NCBI RefSeq assembly: GCF_000423585.1
Contig: NZ_KE384054.1
Location: 124,001-188,000, forward strand
DNA: 64,000 bases
From: Salinimicrobium xinjiangense DSM 19287
GTDB lineage: Bacteria; Bacteroidota; Bacteroidia; Flavobacteriales; Flavobacteriaceae
Direction of reading: 5' to 3'
Part shown: positions 1 to 9,191 of the stretch, piece after piece
Layout of the letters: the number at the start of each line of letters is the position of its first letter
Numbering within the stretch: the first letter of the stretch is position 1
Position numbers and translations under genes: made by a program
The notes under the pieces: model-generated
The model's input: only the letters and a program-made list of their open reading frames with translations
Databases searched by the model: none
What the model was told of the DNA's origin: nothing

Positions 1-500
1 TATATTCTGTTGTCCGGAACTTTAGGATCATATAAAACCAATTCATGTTTAGTAGAATTTTGAGGAGAAAAGATCTTTTTCCGATATAACAATGCGACGT
101 CTATGCCTCTTCTGTCCGGGGAATCATAATGTATGATATCATATCCATAAGGTGCCAAAAGTGGTGTTTTTACGAGATCTTCCAGAACCTGCAGATTTTC
201 CACTTCGCAAACACCGAGAATATCTGGTGGCCCGCCGGTATGTTCCTGGCCAATCCTGCTTATGGCAAATGCCATGTTGTTCAGCTTTTTTTGATAGACC
301 TCTTCGGTCCATCTGTCTTTTCCTGTAGGAGTCCTGTCGTCGTCAAAAATAAGGGGATCATCAAAAATGTCGTAGAGATTCTCTAGGTTATAAAAAGCAA
401 TATTGGCCACTTGATAATCCTCCTTTTGCTGTGCGTTTACCGAATTTAAGGTTCCAAGAATTATCCCTAAACAGAGCCTGACAATATTTTTTATAACCAC
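1..500 (-). CDS. Endonuclease/exonuclease/phosphatase family protein (3' part beyond window)
   Basis: Only the N-terminal 166 codons lie in the window; the gene runs off the left edge. The start is taken as GTG at 498-500 because an in-frame stop lies at 516-518 and the GTG opens a good signal peptide (VIKNIVRLCLGIILG, cleavage near residue 24 after VNA). Mature-region motifs fit the metal-dependent EEP fold (Pfam 03372): an early N-x-x-F-Y-N-L-E-N segment, the metal-binding G-V-C-E-V-E-N near residue 105, and D-R-R-G-I-D-V-A-L-L-Y. Such secreted enzymes cleave phosphodiesters or phosphomonoesters; the substrate cannot be read here. It is divergent, with a 94-bp gap, from a TonB receptor/DUF5689 pair, the partners it usually has in Flavobacteriia. 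Confidence 0.85.
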   Translation of the reverse strand, partial: MVIKNIVRLCLGIILGTLNSVNAQQKEDYQVANIAFYNLENLYDIFDDPLIFDDDRTPTGKDRWTEEVYQKKLNNMAFAISRIGQEHTGGPPDILGVCEVENLQVLEDLVKTPLLAPYGYDIIHYDSPDRRGIDVALLYRKKIFSPQNSTKHELVLYDPKVPDNRI

Positions 501-594
501 CTGATTTTTATTTTGTTAAAAATGATTTTAAGCGGATCAAAGATAGAATAAATAACGTATTATTGCGCGCTAATCGCCTCCCCTGTAGTGATTT

Positions 595-3402
595 ATGAGA
601 AAATTTTCTTTTGCGAGAGGGTTACTTCCTGCGCTTTTATTTTTCACAGCTTCGGCAGTGGGTCAAACTCTTTCAGGAAAAGTAATAGCTGAAGATTCCG
701 GGGAGCCATTGACAGGGGTATTGGTCCAAATTTCCGGAACATCCCTAGAGCAGCTTTCAGACGGGGAAGGGAATTTTGTTTTTTCTGAAGGTCTTCCGCA
801 AAGTGCCGTTATAGTATCACTATCCAAAAATGCCTTTTTTGACAAGCATTTTCGGGTCAACATTTCTTCTGAAGATATTGATCTTGGATTAATATTCCTT
901 GAGCCCAATCTGCCGGAATTACAACAGCAAACCGCAATTATCTCCCTGGCAGATCATGAACTCGATGAGGAAGAAGGAAGTTATTCCAGTATCTCAGGTC
1001 TTCTTCAAGCCTCTAAGGATGTGTTTTTAAATGCTGCAGCATTCGATTTTAGTTCCACTTTTTTCAGACCCAGAGGCTACGACAGTGAATTGGGGAAAGT
1101 GCTCATCAACGGAGTGGAAATGAACAAATTCTTTAACGGTAGACCCGTGTGGAGCAACTGGGGTGGATTGAATGATGTGCAGCGTAACCAGGTGTTTTCT
1201 ATGGGTTCTTCACCTTCAGAAGTCTCTTTTGGAGGTCCGGCCGGTACCACGAATATTATTATGAGAGCAGCTCAATATGCCAATGGCGGGAAATTTTCGT
1301 ACGCAGTAGCAAATCGCAGCTATTCGGGCAGAGCAATGGCCAGCTATCACAGCGGAATCCTGGCTTCAGGCTGGGCATACTCAGTTTCAGCAGCAAAAAG
1401 GTTTGCCGAAGAGAGTTATATGGAAGGAAGTACCTATGATGCAAATTCTTTCTTTACATCTGTAGAGAAAAAATTTAATGACTCCCATAGCCTCAACTTC
1501 ACCGCCTTTTACACACCCAATATTCGGGGTAAGAATTCACCAAATACTCAGGAAGTATATGAACTCAGGGGAGAGCGGTATAATTCGTACTGGGGTTTTC
1601 AGGATGGGAAGATCAGGAATTCGCGCTTAAAAGAAGTCGCTGAACCTGTTCTAATGGTAAACCATTACTGGAAGGCAAATGAGAAATTAGAGATCAACTC
1701 GAATTTTGCCTACCAGTTTGGTAAAACCGGCAACAGCAGGATTGATTATGGAGGGAGCAGAAATTACACAGACGCATATGGAGCTGAGATCCTGTTGGGA
1801 GGAGGAAGTAACCCTGATCCTGCATATTATCAGAAACTCCCATCCTATTTTCTGAGGTTTGAAAACAGACCCGACTACCAGTCCGCTTACCTGGCCGAGC
1901 GGGATTTCGTTAAGAATGGACAGCTCAATTGGGAGAATCTATATACTGCTAATCAAACGGCTGCCGCTTCTGGGGGCAATGCTATTTATGCGCTTTACGA
2001 AGACCGCACAGATGACCGGCAGCTTACTGCAAATTCCAATTTCAGATATTTAGCAAACAGGAATCTTGTTTTCAACGGAGGAATAAATTCCCGTTATCTC
2101 AAAAGTGAGAATTTTGCATCTGTACTCGATCTGTTTGGAGCGCCATTTTTCCTGGATGTAGATGTTTTTTCAGAAGGATCGGCCGCTCAAAATGATCTTA
2201 ATAATCCAAATAGAAGGGTAGCCGAAAATGACATTTTCAAATACCATTATGATCTGTTAGCCCAAAGTGCAGGCGGTTTTCTGCAGGCGGAAATCAGTAG
2301 CAGGAAAATAGACGGCTATGTGGCGGGAGAACTATCGGGAACTGCTTATCAAAGGGACGGGCATTTTCTAAATGGAAATTTTCCTGAAAATTCAATGGAC
2401 AAGGGGGAGGAGCTGCAATTTGTAACCTACGGAATCAAATCTGGATTCACTTATAAAATTACCGGAAGGCATCTGCTGAATTTTAATGCTAGTCATATCA
2501 CCAAACCTCCTACACTCCGGAATTCCTTTTCGAATGCCCGGCAAAATAATGAGACTGTTATAGGACTGAAGAACGAGACGATCATTACGGCAGATGGGGG
2601 ATATATCATTCGGTCACCTTTTCTTACGGGAAGAATTACCGGATTTTATGGCCTTTTTGAAGATGCTACAGAAGTCTCTTTTTATTATGCCGACGGGCTT
2701 TCAGGTGGAGGGAGAGAAGGTTCAACTGCTTTCGTCCAGGAAGTGCTTTCAGGAATTGGAAAAAGGCATGCCGGAATTGAATTTGGTCTTGAAGTGCCGG
2801 TCACTACGACCATTAAATTAAAAACCGCAGGCTCTTCGGGCAAGTATCTTTACTATACTAATCCTGAACTTTACCTCACTTCAGATGATTTTGTGGAATT
2901 AAGAAGAATGGGGAAAGCCGCATTAAAGGATTACAGACTCCCCGGCGGCCCCCAACAGGCAGTGCAGCTGGGATTAGAATACAGAGATCCTGCATACTGG
3001 TGGATCTCTGCTTCGGCAAATCATTTTTCCAAAGCATTTGTTGACATTGCACCCCTCACCAGGACAAGGAATTTTTCTACAGATATTGATAATCTCCCCC
3101 TACTGGCTTATGATGAAAAGGCGGCAGCAAAACTTTTAGAGCAGGAAGAATTTGAAAGTTATATGCTGGTCAACATGGTGGGCGGGAAATCCTGGCGTCT
3201 TAAGAACAGATATGTCGGTTTCTTCGGAAGCTTAAATAATATCCTGAATGCGGCCTATAAGACCGGAGGATACGAACAATCCCGAAATGTAAATTACACG
3301 CTCCTCAAAGCAGATGCCGAAAGAGAAAAGCCTCTTTTCAGTTCGAAATACTGGTTTGGTCCCGGTACTACCTATTATGCTCATGTTTATTACAGATTCT
3401 AA
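595..3402 (+). CDS. TonB-dependent receptor with carboxypeptidase-regulatory-like N-terminus
   Basis: A 935-residue outer-membrane receptor. Residues 1-24 are a signal peptide ending A-V-G-Q. Residues about 25-105 form a CarboxypepD_reg-like domain (L-S-G-K-V-I-A-E-D-S-G-E-P). The plug lies at about 130-225 (F-R-P-R-G-Y-D, V-L-I-N-G-V-E-M-N, G-G-P-A-G-T-T-N). The rest is a beta-barrel ending in the classic terminal aromatic Y-Y-R-F. These receptors import large or scarce substrates with TonB/ExbBD energy. It is followed after one base by a DUF5689 lipoprotein, which probably acts as its surface-exposed substrate-binding partner. The divergent EEP enzyme hints at phosphodiester or nucleic-acid-derived nutrients, but that is inference. 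Confidence 0.93.
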   Translation: MRKFSFARGLLPALLFFTASAVGQTLSGKVIAEDSGEPLTGVLVQISGTSLEQLSDGEGNFVFSEGLPQSAVIVSLSKNAFFDKHFRVNISSEDIDLGLIFLEPNLPELQQQTAIISLADHELDEEEGSYSSISGLLQASKDVFLNAAAFDFSSTFFRPRGYDSELGKVLINGVEMNKFFNGRPVWSNWGGLNDVQRNQVFSMGSSPSEVSFGGPAGTTNIIMRAAQYANGGKFSYAVANRSYSGRAMASYHSGILASGWAYSVSAAKRFAEESYMEGSTYDANSFFTSVEKKFNDSHSLNFTAFYTPNIRGKNSPNTQEVYELRGERYNSYWGFQDGKIRNSRLKEVAEPVLMVNHYWKANEKLEINSNFAYQFGKTGNSRIDYGGSRNYTDAYGAEILLGGGSNPDPAYYQKLPSYFLRFENRPDYQSAYLAERDFVKNGQLNWENLYTANQTAAASGGNAIYALYEDRTDDRQLTANSNFRYLANRNLVFNGGINSRYLKSENFASVLDLFGAPFFLDVDVFSEGSAAQNDLNNPNRRVAENDIFKYHYDLLAQSAGGFLQAEISSRKIDGYVAGELSGTAYQRDGHFLNGNFPENSMDKGEELQFVTYGIKSGFTYKITGRHLLNFNASHITKPPTLRNSFSNARQNNETVIGLKNETIITADGGYIIRSPFLTGRITGFYGLFEDATEVSFYYADGLSGGGREGSTAFVQEVLSGIGKRHAGIEFGLEVPVTTTIKLKTAGSSGKYLYYTNPELYLTSDDFVELRRMGKAALKDYRLPGGPQQAVQLGLEYRDPAYWWISASANHFSKAFVDIAPLTRTRNFSTDIDNLPLLAYDEKAAAKLLEQEEFESYMLVNMVGGKSWRLKNRYVGFFGSLNNILNAAYKTGGYEQSRNVNYTLLKADAEREKPLFSSKYWFGPGTTYYAHVYYRF

Positions 3403-3403
3403 T

Positions 3404-4795
3404 ATGAAAAAATATACTTACTTCCTCAGCCTTATGCTTCTGTTCTCCTGTGCACCCGAAGATGATGTGCAGAATTCTGATGCTGCAGCCGATCTTTCGG
3501 TGTTGACGAATACAGACCTGGATGCAATTCTAGGGATCTTTTATCAGAATAAAGGAGAGGTGGTCACTTTTGACAAAGACCTGATCTTCGAAGCCTATGT
3601 GGTCTCCAGTGATGAAGCAGGGAATTTTTATAAAGAGCTGGTGGTGCAGGATCAAAAAAAAGATCCAAAAGCGGGAGTAAATATAAAGCTGGATATGAAC
3701 TCTTACTACCAGTTTTACAATTTTGGCAGAAAAATCTATGTCAATTTAAAAGGCTTGAGTCTGGGAGATGCTAACGGAGTGCCAACTCTGGGAGTCGTTC
3801 AGGGAAAACAGATAGCTAATATTCCGCAGTCGAGAGTCGCAGTTCATATCACAAGAGACGCAGAAGTAGCGACAATCACTCCTAAATCCATTAAAGCAGC
3901 TGATTTTAATGACCGACTGAAAAACCTTTATGTAAAGCTGGACGATGTGCAGTTCAATAAAATGCTGGTGGGGCCACATAAGGTTTTCACCTATGCTTCC
4001 GAAGATAATGATCAATACGACGGGGAAAGACTGGTAGAAAGCTGTACGGGAGACTTCCCGTTTATTCTCAGTACCAGCACTTATTCAGATTTTAGCAGTT
4101 TAAAACTTCCTGCCGGTATGGGGAGTCTGCAGGGGATACTTACCCGTGACTACTATGATAAATTCTATACCATCTACCTTAATTCGCCCGCAGATGTTAA
4201 GTTTACGGGAAACAGCAGATGCGATCCTAAGGAGTTTACCTGCGGACTTGCCGCTGCAACGGGGAACAAAATACTTTTTGAAGATGATTTTACCGGTCAG
4301 AAGAACAACAAACCGGTAGATGGCAAGGGCTGGAAAAATATCGTACAGGAGGGATCCAGACCCTGGGAAGCCTATACCGCTACGGGAGCCAATGCCTCAC
4401 TGGGAAGATCGGCAAGAATGAGACCGGCGGGTTCCGGAGATTCCCGTAGCATCAGCTGGTTGATCACTCCGAGAATAAATTTTGATACCAATAGCGGCGA
4501 AGTGCTCAGCTTTAAAACCTCGACAAGTTTTGCCAATGGCAGCTTTTTGGATGTTCTTATTTCTACCGATTGGGATGGTCTTGAAGAGAACCTTCTAAAA
4601 GCCGACTGGCAGATCCTGTCTGCAGCATATATCGCGCAGAACAATGATTTCTTTGGCGACTGGATGTCTTCCGGACAGGTGGATCTTTCCTGCGCAACCG
4701 GAAAAGGATATGTTGCCTTCAGGTATACGGGAAGTGATCTTCCTTATTATAATGGGGTTTATGAATTGGATGAGATAATGGTTTCTGCAGAGTAA
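3404..4795 (+). CDS. DUF5689 domain lipoprotein, partner of the TonB receptor
   Basis: 463 residues from ATG 3404; an upstream in-frame start at 3314 would overlap the receptor and lacks a signal peptide. The N-terminus is a lipoprotein signal with lipobox L-L-F-S-C followed by A-P-E-D-D. Residues about 35-280 match the DUF5689 pattern (L-T-N-T-D-L-D-A-I-L, I-F-E-A-Y-V-V-S-S-D-E-A-G-N-F-Y-K, then OB-like beta segments). The last 170 residues (I-L-F-E-D-D-F, S-W-L-I-T-P-R-I-N-F) look like a choice-of-anchor J type beta-sandwich. It is translationally close to the TonB receptor (one base between TAA and ATG), so the two are almost certainly cotranscribed. Role: probably surface binding of the imported ligand; ligand unknown. 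Confidence 0.85.
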   Translation: MKKYTYFLSLMLLFSCAPEDDVQNSDAAADLSVLTNTDLDAILGIFYQNKGEVVTFDKDLIFEAYVVSSDEAGNFYKELVVQDQKKDPKAGVNIKLDMNSYYQFYNFGRKIYVNLKGLSLGDANGVPTLGVVQGKQIANIPQSRVAVHITRDAEVATITPKSIKAADFNDRLKNLYVKLDDVQFNKMLVGPHKVFTYASEDNDQYDGERLVESCTGDFPFILSTSTYSDFSSLKLPAGMGSLQGILTRDYYDKFYTIYLNSPADVKFTGNSRCDPKEFTCGLAAATGNKILFEDDFTGQKNNKPVDGKGWKNIVQEGSRPWEAYTATGANASLGRSARMRPAGSGDSRSISWLITPRINFDTNSGEVLSFKTSTSFANGSFLDVLISTDWDGLEENLLKADWQILSAAYIAQNNDFFGDWMSSGQVDLSCATGKGYVAFRYTGSDLPYYNGVYELDEIMVSAE

Positions 4796-4811
4796 TTCCG
4801 TAGAAACCATT
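4777..4811. terminator. Hairpin terminator between convergent genes
   Basis: Perfect 10-bp arms AATGGTTTCT (4777-4786) and AGAAACCATT (4802-4811) with a 15-nt loop that contains the stop codon of the DUF5689 gene, followed by TTATTTATT. It lies just before the 3' end of the convergent S9 peptidase gene, so it could act in both directions. Confidence 0.5.
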
Positions 4812-4815
4812 TTAT

Positions 4816-6990
4816 TTATTCTTCTATTCCTTCCAGCTTCAGAAGAAAAGCATATTCCAGTGCTGTTTCACGGTAGCGTGCAAATCTTCCTGATGCTCCG
4901 CCATGACCGGCTTCCATGTTGGTATGCAAAAGGAGCAGGTTATCATCGGCTTTCTTATCCCGCAATTTGGCTACCCATTTTGCAGGTTCCCAATACTGCA
5001 CCTGTGAATCGAACAGGCCGGTTGTAACCAGCATGTGAGGGTATTCCTGGGCTGTCACATTATCATAAGGAGAGTAAGACAGCATATATTCATAACTGGC
5101 TTTATTCTTTGGATTTCCCCATTCATCAAATTCGTTGGTAGTGAGTGGAATGCTTTCATCCAGCATGGTTGAGACCACGTCCACAAAAGGAACTCCGGCA
5201 ATGACTCCGTTAAATTTTTCGGGCGCCATGTTGACTACGGCACCCATAAGCAATCCGCCGGCACTCCCGCCCATTGCATAAAGATGATCGGGAGAAGTGT
5301 AATTGTCCTGAATAAGGTGTTCGGCCACATCAATAAAGTCGGTAAAGGTATTTTTCTTTTTGAACATCTTCCCTTCTTCATACCACTGCCGCCCCATGTC
5401 TTGCCCTCCGCGCACATGAGCGGTGGCGAAGATGAAACCGCGGTCAAGAAGACTTAACCGGGCCGAATTGAAATAAGGATCCATGGAAGATCCATAAGAA
5501 CCGTAGGCGTATAACAGCAAGGGAGTGTCGGCACTCTTTTGAGTTGTTTTCTTATAAACCACAGTCACAGGCACCTTTGCTCCATCCCTGGCTTCGGCAA
5601 AGAATCTCTCGGTGATATATTCTTCCGGGTCATGACCTCCAACTACTTCCTGAACCTTTAGAACTTCCTTCTCCTTCGTTTCCATGTTGTATTCTATAGT
5701 AGACATAGGCGTGGTAAAAGAAGAATAGATGTATCGTAGTTTATTAGTTTCGAATTCGGGATTTATTGAGAAAGATGCCACATAAGCCGGTTCTTCAAAT
5801 TTTAAATAATGTTCATCTTTTGTTTTTTGATCAATAATTCGCATTTGAGTCAGTGCATTTCCTCTTTCGTTCACCACTAAATAGTTATCAAACACTTCAA
5901 TTCCCTGCAACAGCACATTCTCCCGGTGAGGAATCACTTCCACCCAGTTCTCCTTTGCAGTTGCCGTTTCGGGAGTTTCCATAAGCCTGAAGTTCTGTGC
6001 ATCCAGGTTGGTTACCACATAAAATTTGTCTTCATAATGATCAATATTGTACTCCAGACCTTCTTCGCGGGGAGTGAACTGCACGAAATCCCCGTTTGGT
6101 TCATCTGCGTTCAGGATGTGATAATCATTAGTTAGAGTACTTCCGGTGTAGATCATGATGTATTCATCAGATTTTGACTTGCCGACTCCAATATAAAAAG
6201 ATGGATCTTTTTCATTATACATCAGCTTATCCTTTGCATGCTCCTCGCCCAGAGTATGGCGGAAGATCTTCTCTGAAAGCAATGAAACCTTGTTCTTGGT
6301 AGTGTAGAAGTATGTTTCGTTATCATTGGCCCAGGCTCCGCCGCCGGTGGTATTTTCCAGCTTATCCTTTAGCAGTTCTCCGGTCTCGAGGTTCAGGAAT
6401 TGAATATGATAAACCCTTCGGCTTAAAGTATCCTCGCCAAATGCCAGGATCTTATTGTCCGGGCTCACCTGTAGTCCACTTACCGCGTAATAATCGTGAC
6501 CTTGGGCTCTTTCATTGGCGTTGATAAGAATTTGCTCTTTTGTATCCATGCTGCCCTTTTTCCGGGCGTAGATGGGATATTCCTTTCCCTCCTCATAACG
6601 GGTATAATACCAATATCCATTTTTAAAATAGGGAACAGACTCATCTGTTTGTTTTATACGACCTGTAATTTCCTGAAAAAGCTTTTCCTGCAACTGCTTT
6701 GTGTCCGCCATCACTGTGTCGGTATAGGCATTTTCGGCATTCAGGTATTCAATCACTTTTCGGGTTTGCTCATCAGGCTGTTTCGCTATCTTTTGTTCAT
6801 CGGTAAGCCGCATCCAGAAATAGGGATCTTTACGAACATGGTCGTGAATGCTCAAGACAGAATCTTTCTGCATCACATCGGGCGCTTCGGGATAATTAGA
6901 AGCTGAAATTTCGTTTTGGGTGGTGGTTTGCCCGCTAAGAGACTCACAAACTATAAAAAGACTAATAAAAAGTAATTTGAGATTTTTCAT
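4816..6990 (-). CDS. ptrB: Oligopeptidase B / prolyl-oligopeptidase family S9 serine peptidase
   Basis: 724 residues from ATG 6988-6990. The frame is open for another 100 codons upstream, but that stretch has no family similarity and the ATG gives a signal peptide (residues 1-21, ending S-L-S-G-Q). Residues about 40-430 form the beta-propeller (Peptidase_S9_N); about 480-710 form the alpha/beta-hydrolase domain. The catalytic triad is visible: Ser576 in G-G-S-A-G-G, Asp661 in G-L-F-D-S-Q-V, His696 in A-G-H-G-G. It cleaves short peptides after basic residues in oligopeptidase B relatives. The signal peptide implies a periplasmic location, common in Bacteroidota. Convergent with the DUF5689 gene. 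Confidence 0.93.
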   Translation of the reverse strand: MKNLKLLFISLFIVCESLSGQTTTQNEISASNYPEAPDVMQKDSVLSIHDHVRKDPYFWMRLTDEQKIAKQPDEQTRKVIEYLNAENAYTDTVMADTKQLQEKLFQEITGRIKQTDESVPYFKNGYWYYTRYEEGKEYPIYARKKGSMDTKEQILINANERAQGHDYYAVSGLQVSPDNKILAFGEDTLSRRVYHIQFLNLETGELLKDKLENTTGGGAWANDNETYFYTTKNKVSLLSEKIFRHTLGEEHAKDKLMYNEKDPSFYIGVGKSKSDEYIMIYTGSTLTNDYHILNADEPNGDFVQFTPREEGLEYNIDHYEDKFYVVTNLDAQNFRLMETPETATAKENWVEVIPHRENVLLQGIEVFDNYLVVNERGNALTQMRIIDQKTKDEHYLKFEEPAYVASFSINPEFETNKLRYIYSSFTTPMSTIEYNMETKEKEVLKVQEVVGGHDPEEYITERFFAEARDGAKVPVTVVYKKTTQKSADTPLLLYAYGSYGSSMDPYFNSARLSLLDRGFIFATAHVRGGQDMGRQWYEEGKMFKKKNTFTDFIDVAEHLIQDNYTSPDHLYAMGGSAGGLLMGAVVNMAPEKFNGVIAGVPFVDVVSTMLDESIPLTTNEFDEWGNPKNKASYEYMLSYSPYDNVTAQEYPHMLVTTGLFDSQVQYWEPAKWVAKLRDKKADDNLLLLHTNMEAGHGGASGRFARYRETALEYAFLLKLEGIEE

Positions 6991-7169
6991 TTTAAAGCGA
7001 TTAGAAAAAGGAGGGATCCTGTTGCTAATTTGCAAATTATTCCTGAATTTTCTATTATTTAATGAGTTACGAATGCCTAAAAAGCTTTTACAGGGGCAAA
7101 ATGAATTAAATGTAATTTGATGTATATCATCGTGTTTTCTGAAGTGTTTAATTCCGAAAGCTTTAATCT

Positions 7170-7177
7170 TATATTTG
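7170..7177 (+). promoter_or_regulatory. Candidate Bacteroidota -7 element (TATATTTG)
   Basis: TATATTTG matches the Bacteroidota consensus TAnnTTTG and lies 20 bases before the ATG at 7197. No clear -33 TTG is visible. A start a few bases downstream would leave a very short leader. Confidence 0.4.
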
Positions 7178-7196
7178 TACCCGCTAATAAAGTTTG

Positions 7197-8753
7197 ATGC
7201 ATAAAGAATTTTCTTTCCAGGTCTCTCCCGAAACTGCTGCCAATTCTGAAGCGGTAAAACATTTTGTGGCAAGACAGTATAATCTGCCATTTAATGAAAT
7301 TACCCACGTTGAAGTCCTGAAGAGGAGTATTGATGCCCGGCAGAGAAATATTAAGGTGAACCTTAAGGTGCAGGTCTTTCTGCAGGAGGATTTCAGCAAG
7401 GAAAAGATAAATCGGCCGGAGTATAAAGATGTTTCTAATTCCGAAGAAGTGATCATAGTAGGAGCGGGTCCTGCCGGCTTATTTGCTGCACTGCGCTGTA
7501 TGGAGCTGGGGAAAAAACCAATTGTCATTGAAAGAGGCAAGGATGTTCGCGCCCGCCGCAGGGATCTTAAAAAGCTGAATATTGAACACGTGGTAAATGA
7601 AGATTCCAACTACTGCTTTGGAGAAGGCGGCGCCGGAACTTATTCTGACGGGAAACTATACACCCGAAGTAAAAAAAGAGGAGATGTAAACCGCATTCTG
7701 GAACTCCTGGTGGCTTTTGGTGCGACAGATCAGATCCTGGTGGAGGCACATCCACATATCGGGACCAATAAATTACCAGGGATCATCCAGGATATTACAA
7801 AAACTATTCTGGAGCATGGCGGAGAGGTGCTGTTTAATTCCAGGGTGACAGACCTGCTGATCAAAAATGAAGAAGTTACAGGAGTGACCTTAATGGACGG
7901 CCGAAAAATGGCAGCCAAAAAAGTCATTTTAGCCACCGGTCATTCGGCGAGGGATATTTTTAATTTGCTCTACGAAAAGAACATATATATTGAGGCCAAA
8001 CCATTTGCCCTTGGAGTAAGGGTGGAGCATCCGCAGGATCTGATAGACCGTATCCAGTATCATTGTACGACAGACAGAGGGGAATTTCTACCTCCGTCTT
8101 CCTATAGTATCGTAAAACAGGTGGAAGGAAGAGGAGTTTATTCCTTTTGTATGTGCCCCGGCGGGATCATCGCGCCCTGTGCGACCTCTCCGGGAGAGAT
8201 CGTTACCAATGGCTGGTCACCCAGTAAGAGGGATCAGGCAACGGCCAACTCCGGAATAGTAGTGGAAATAAAGCCGACAGATTTTGCCATTTTTGGGACC
8301 TCACCCCTGGCAGCCCTTAAGTTTCAGCAGGAGGTAGAGCAGAAGGCATGGCTTGCAGGAGGAAAAACACAAACAGCTCCGGCACAGCGGTTAGTGGATT
8401 TCAGCAACGGGAAAGTATCGGCTTCTTTACCCGAAACTTCCTATAAACCCGGGATCGCTTCCGTAGAACTGGGAGAGGTATTACCCGGTTTTGTGTACAA
8501 AAGTCTTCAGAAGGGATTTGTGGAATTCGGCAAAAGCATGAAAGGTTATTTTACCAATGAAGCCGTGGTACACGCCACCGAATCCCGTACCTCCTCACCC
8601 GTTCGTATCCCGCGGAATCCTGCTACGCTTGAGCACGTACAGATCAAAGGACTGTACCCCTGCGGGGAAGGTGCAGGCTATGCCGGCGGAATTGTTTCTG
8701 CAGCTATCGACGGAGAAAAATGTGCTGAAAAAGCAGTCTTAGCCCTGGACTGA
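7197..8753 (+). CDS. FAD-dependent oxidoreductase (COG2509-like)
   Basis: 518 residues. ATG 7197 is preferred over the in-frame TTG three bases upstream. Residues 88-94 (V-G-A-G-P-A-G) form the dinucleotide-binding loop after a small N-terminal domain with an R-x-I-D-A-R-x-R-x-I-K-V segment. A conserved G-E-G-G-A-G-T-Y-S-D-G-K-L block follows near residue 145, and the C-terminus has the second FAD contact (Y-P-C-G-E-G-A-G-Y-A-G-G-I). Several proteins of this family are called dehydrogenases, but their substrate is unproven. Divergent from the S9 peptidase; followed by a gap holding a MITE copy. Confidence 0.9.
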   Translation: MHKEFSFQVSPETAANSEAVKHFVARQYNLPFNEITHVEVLKRSIDARQRNIKVNLKVQVFLQEDFSKEKINRPEYKDVSNSEEVIIVGAGPAGLFAALRCMELGKKPIVIERGKDVRARRRDLKKLNIEHVVNEDSNYCFGEGGAGTYSDGKLYTRSKKRGDVNRILELLVAFGATDQILVEAHPHIGTNKLPGIIQDITKTILEHGGEVLFNSRVTDLLIKNEEVTGVTLMDGRKMAAKKVILATGHSARDIFNLLYEKNIYIEAKPFALGVRVEHPQDLIDRIQYHCTTDRGEFLPPSSYSIVKQVEGRGVYSFCMCPGGIIAPCATSPGEIVTNGWSPSKRDQATANSGIVVEIKPTDFAIFGTSPLAALKFQQEVEQKAWLAGGKTQTAPAQRLVDFSNGKVSASLPETSYKPGIASVELGEVLPGFVYKSLQKGFVEFGKSMKGYFTNEAVVHATESRTSSPVRIPRNPATLEHVQIKGLYPCGEGAGYAGGIVSAAIDGEKCAEKAVLALD

Positions 8754-8823
8754 GAGCATCGAAAAGGATTCATTACCAAAGGCTTTGAATTTAAGATAAG
8801 CTTGAAAAACCGGACATTCTCTT

Positions 8824-9060
8824 ATTTTAAGTCATAGTTGTCCGATGAAAAAAGAAGGCTGAAAAAGCCCGCTAATGCTGATCAGAGATCTTATCTATCA
8901 ATCTAAGGAGTGGTTTTTAGTTCTTTGAATTTCAAATATTCTACCAATAAAAGCATATTTTCAGAACATTGAATTTCAGTATCTTATAAAAAAGGTCTTG
9001 GTTCTAAATTCTAGAGCGGAGCGGTCTAGATTCTTTTTCCGGACAACAATGATTTTAAGT
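8824..9060 (+). mobile_element. MITE copy A with 9-bp target-site duplication
   Basis: The element occupies 8833-9051 (219 bp). Its ends are CATAGTTGTCCG (one mismatch from the family end CATTGTTGTCCG) and CGGACAACAATG, which are inverted repeats. It is bracketed by a perfect 9-bp direct repeat, ATTTTAAGT, at 8824-8832 and 9052-9060. No ORF of useful size lies inside. Two further copies occur at 28999-29221 (same strand) and 41586-41811 (opposite strand). It fills most of the 438-bp gap between the FAD oxidoreductase and the MG2/plug gene. Confidence 0.9.
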
Positions 9061-9191
9061 TTCAAATATATTTTGCCTCTATATTTCCATTAAAAAGGAA
9101 GTGCAGCTTCTGGCACCATGTTTGTGGTTTTCAATAATGTTGTTAATTCATTATAAACATCATAAGTACACTAACCAACCAGCACTTTTTT

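Noticed and set aside
1-20. TGTTGTCCGG near the left edge resembles a MITE end.
   Set aside because: It is within the coding frame of the EEP gene (V-P-D-N-R) and the matching element does not follow; chance similarity.
129-386. 85-codon plus-strand ORF opposite the EEP gene.
   Set aside because: It lies antisense to a clear enzyme with signal peptide and motifs; no support for coding.
6496-6906. 136-codon plus-strand ORF opposite the S9 peptidase.
   Set aside because: Shadow of the peptidase reading frame; hydrophobic composition arises from the antisense strand.
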